In this document: positions 61,611 to 64,000 of the stretch, one piece after another | Numbering within the stretch: position 1 is the stretch's first letter | How the letters are laid out: every line of letters starts with the position of its first letter | From: Anarhynchus alexandrinus | Taxonomy: Eukaryota > Chordata > Aves > Charadriiformes > Charadriidae | DNA: 64,000 nucleotides | NCBI GenBank assembly: GCA_008711295.1 | Contig: VUYV01000046.1 | Coordinates: 1,996,759-2,060,758, forward strand | Direction of reading: 5' to 3' | Made by a program: the position numbers and the translations under genes | Notes under the pieces: model-generated | What the model was told of the DNA's origin: nothing | Databases searched by the model: none | What the model saw: the letters and a program-made list of their open reading frames with translations, nothing else

Positions 61611-64000
61611 AAAATAGTTCTGTTTCAGACAAAAAAAAGAGGGAAAAAAAATCACTTGAATGGCATTTTTCCAGGTCTAACTCAGGCTCACAATCACCAT
61701 GGTCAGCTATCTGTTGTAGTAGCACCTCAATATTGCAAAATGTATTTATTTGCATCACTCAAGTACAATTTTATTCAGCTACTATCATCTCCGTCGTTCT
61801 GCTGCTGCAACCACCACCGTATTAAATGCGTATGTCTCTAAAGGGATTGCTGCTCCCTATGCCAACACACTCTCAGAAGAAAAAACAAAACAAAACTAAG
61901 CTTCAGTATTATAAATATAAACTATATGCTTTGACATGAGCCAGCACTTGCAGCAAGACAAGCTCACCCAGTGCTGTCAGTGATGCTGTGGGTGTAGATA
62001 AATATGCGCACATGTTTGGGATCTTAGTCCTTCCCACCACTTAACATAATCTAGACTGTGGTGGAGCTTCTCCTATAAACACTCTGCCTTCTAAGGCATG
62101 TATCGTTTTGTTTTGGTTTTTTTTTAGAAGACACCACCCAGAAGAGCAAGCTCGCTGAAACTGGTAAGTTATTTCAACTAAGACAGAATGAAGATAGAGA
62201 AAAGCAGATTTAGAAAGAAAGAAAAAGTTATTTTGCATTGGAATAGGACAAAGGGGTAAAGTAAAGGTTGGAAATAGATGTTGCAGATCAATATTGTTCT
62301 CTGTGCAAGGAGACATTTCAAATCTCCTAGCTGTCTGTCAGTCTTGATGTTAGTTTGTTATTGTGCAAAATTTTGCTTATTTTCTTTCTGTAATTGAAAT
62401 GCATTGAAGTATCCTGTTTGAATGGGGTGTCAAGATCAGTTGTCAAAAAACGGCTGTAAAGGAGGTGAAATACCATATAATCCATAACTTCATTAATGAT
62501 ATTGTCTTTCCCATGATGATGGCATTCTGTTCTCACCATCATATTGCTTTAGTTATCTGGTTGAGGCAATGTTAACAGTTTAAGATATTTACTGATAAAA
62601 TATGGGAAATCTATGTTCTGTGGAGCTTCCAAAAAAATTATTTCTTCTGTGCTGCACGTGGAAATTGGGACGCTAGTCTCTGTGCTTTCCTTGAGGATCT
62701 TGGTATATTAGTATCCGCAATGAAGTGTGATGTAATAAAAAACTTGTTGAAACAAATTATTCAAACAAAATGAAAAGAGTAACCTGTTTGTTTGTTTGCT
62801 GATCCCCAGCTTGACTTTCCAGCTCAGTGGCTTGTGTAGAGTTCTCCTGTAAGTTATGGACTGGTACACAGTTGTATTAGGCTGATCATAGAAATGAAAT
62901 TAGGCTTTCTAATATGAGATTATTCTGAATTTTTCTTTTTTGTTTGTTTGAGTTTTTTTTATTCGTGGTTAAAATATCTGTATGTCTGCTGCATCTAGAG
63001 CAGCAGAAGCTATTCCAGAGAGTAGCTGGGAAAGGAGGATTGCTGTAGTGGTAGATTGTTGTAGTGATACTGATCTTAAGATATCATTCAATCTTCTCCA
63101 CTTGGGATTGACTGGTTTGGATCAATTAATAAGTTCAGCTGCTCAGGTGAGTTTGACTGTTAGAGATGAGAAAATTCAGAAACGTGGTTTTCTTTTAAGA
63201 AGAGAAAAAAAATAAAAATTGACAGCAAGCTGGACAGAAAAGATCTAAGAAAAAAAATTACTGTTGAGCTCCAACCCTTTGGGAAAGGCTGGTCATCAGT
63301 GAAGGAGAAGTCTAATTAGAAAGCTATAAGTGATAGGGGACATTGTCCCTTTAAGTAGTTCCTGCAGGATGCAACTACACTGTATGGGTCTACTGCAGAA
63401 AGTTTTGTGGAACAGTGTTGCAGAGCAGCTAAAATGGAATGAAATCAGCTGTTTGCCAGTTCTTTGTTGAATACAACTGAGGAGGGATGAAGGAGGGGAA
63501 ATCCTCCGAGCAGAGTACTGGTTGTCAACATGCTGAGTACTACTAAAGATCTAAGGAAGGACTAAACATACAGGCATGGGTGTCTGTGAAAGTGTGCAAT
63601 CTTTGTTTTGGTGTTGGGCTTTTTGTGGCTTATTTGAATCCCCTGGAGTAATGATGGGAGAACCACGTGGCACATTGTCCTGGAAGAAAGGCAGAATCAT
63701 TTTCAAAAGGAACAGACGTTGTGGACAGCCACTTTGATGTCATACAGGCTGGTTGTCTCAGCAGAACTTACAAAGCAAGGGGATGCGGGCAGAGGGATGG
63801 GTGGCACCCATTACAGATCATTAAAGTACTGTGATTTTTATTGTAGAGGGGTGTTCCACAAGAGTAAGAAGACCAGCCCTGCCTGCGGGGAAAGCAGCTG
63901 CCTACCTTCCCCTGGAGCAGAATGACTAAACTTTACATCCTGTTTGACTTACCTGAAGTCTTGACTTCTGTGGAGCTTTTGTATGCCATTTATCTGGCTT
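61611..64000. other. Intergenic region at the window end
   Basis: No firm gene was found. One open stretch with splice-like borders at 62999-63146 is described as a finding. T-rich runs occur near 62113-62126 and 62933-62960. Confidence 0.45.

Overview
This is a vertebrate nuclear genome window, almost certainly from a bird. Its interspersed repeats are dominated by CR1 LINE fragments whose 3' ends carry the ATTCTATG/ATTCTGTG octamer repeats. It holds an avian-style solo LTR, introns are long, and the only large gene is a spliced collagen. Prokaryotic features (operons, CRISPR, ribosome binding sites) are absent, and I did not identify the species.

Region 1 (1-15.6 kb, extending to about 17.3 kb with the 3' UTR) is the 3' end of COL22A1, the type XXII collagen chain, on the + strand. 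Eleven coding exons are visible, each with AG/GT borders and an intact reading frame. Together they encode 336 residues: the end of the penultimate collagenous stretch, the short NC2-like helical linker, the last collagenous domain (COL1), and the NC1 tail with its paired cysteines. The intron before the linker exon holds a CR1 fragment and, directly beside it, an 859-bp solo LTR flanked by a perfect 5-bp target duplication.

Region 2 (17.3-28.5 kb) holds further CR1 sequence and an assembly gap at 23.7-24.4 kb. The gap is flanked by two nearly identical 1.25-kb copies, the signature of unmerged contig ends rather than a real duplication. Next comes a compact intronless leucine-rich-repeat gene (26.1-26.9 kb, + strand) that I cannot assign to a named family.

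Region 3 (28.5-64 kb) is gene-poor. It contains three younger CR1 3' ends, two older CR1-like remnants (one keeps a recognisable but mutated reverse transcriptase motif), a pyrimidine microsatellite interrupted by a second gap, and a possible degraded SINE. In mammals COL22A1 is followed downstream by FAM135B, so this is probably the intergenic space between those two genes (inference). No FAM135B exon was recognised here. I found no convincing new multi-gene system; the orphan LRR gene is the best candidate for something undescribed.
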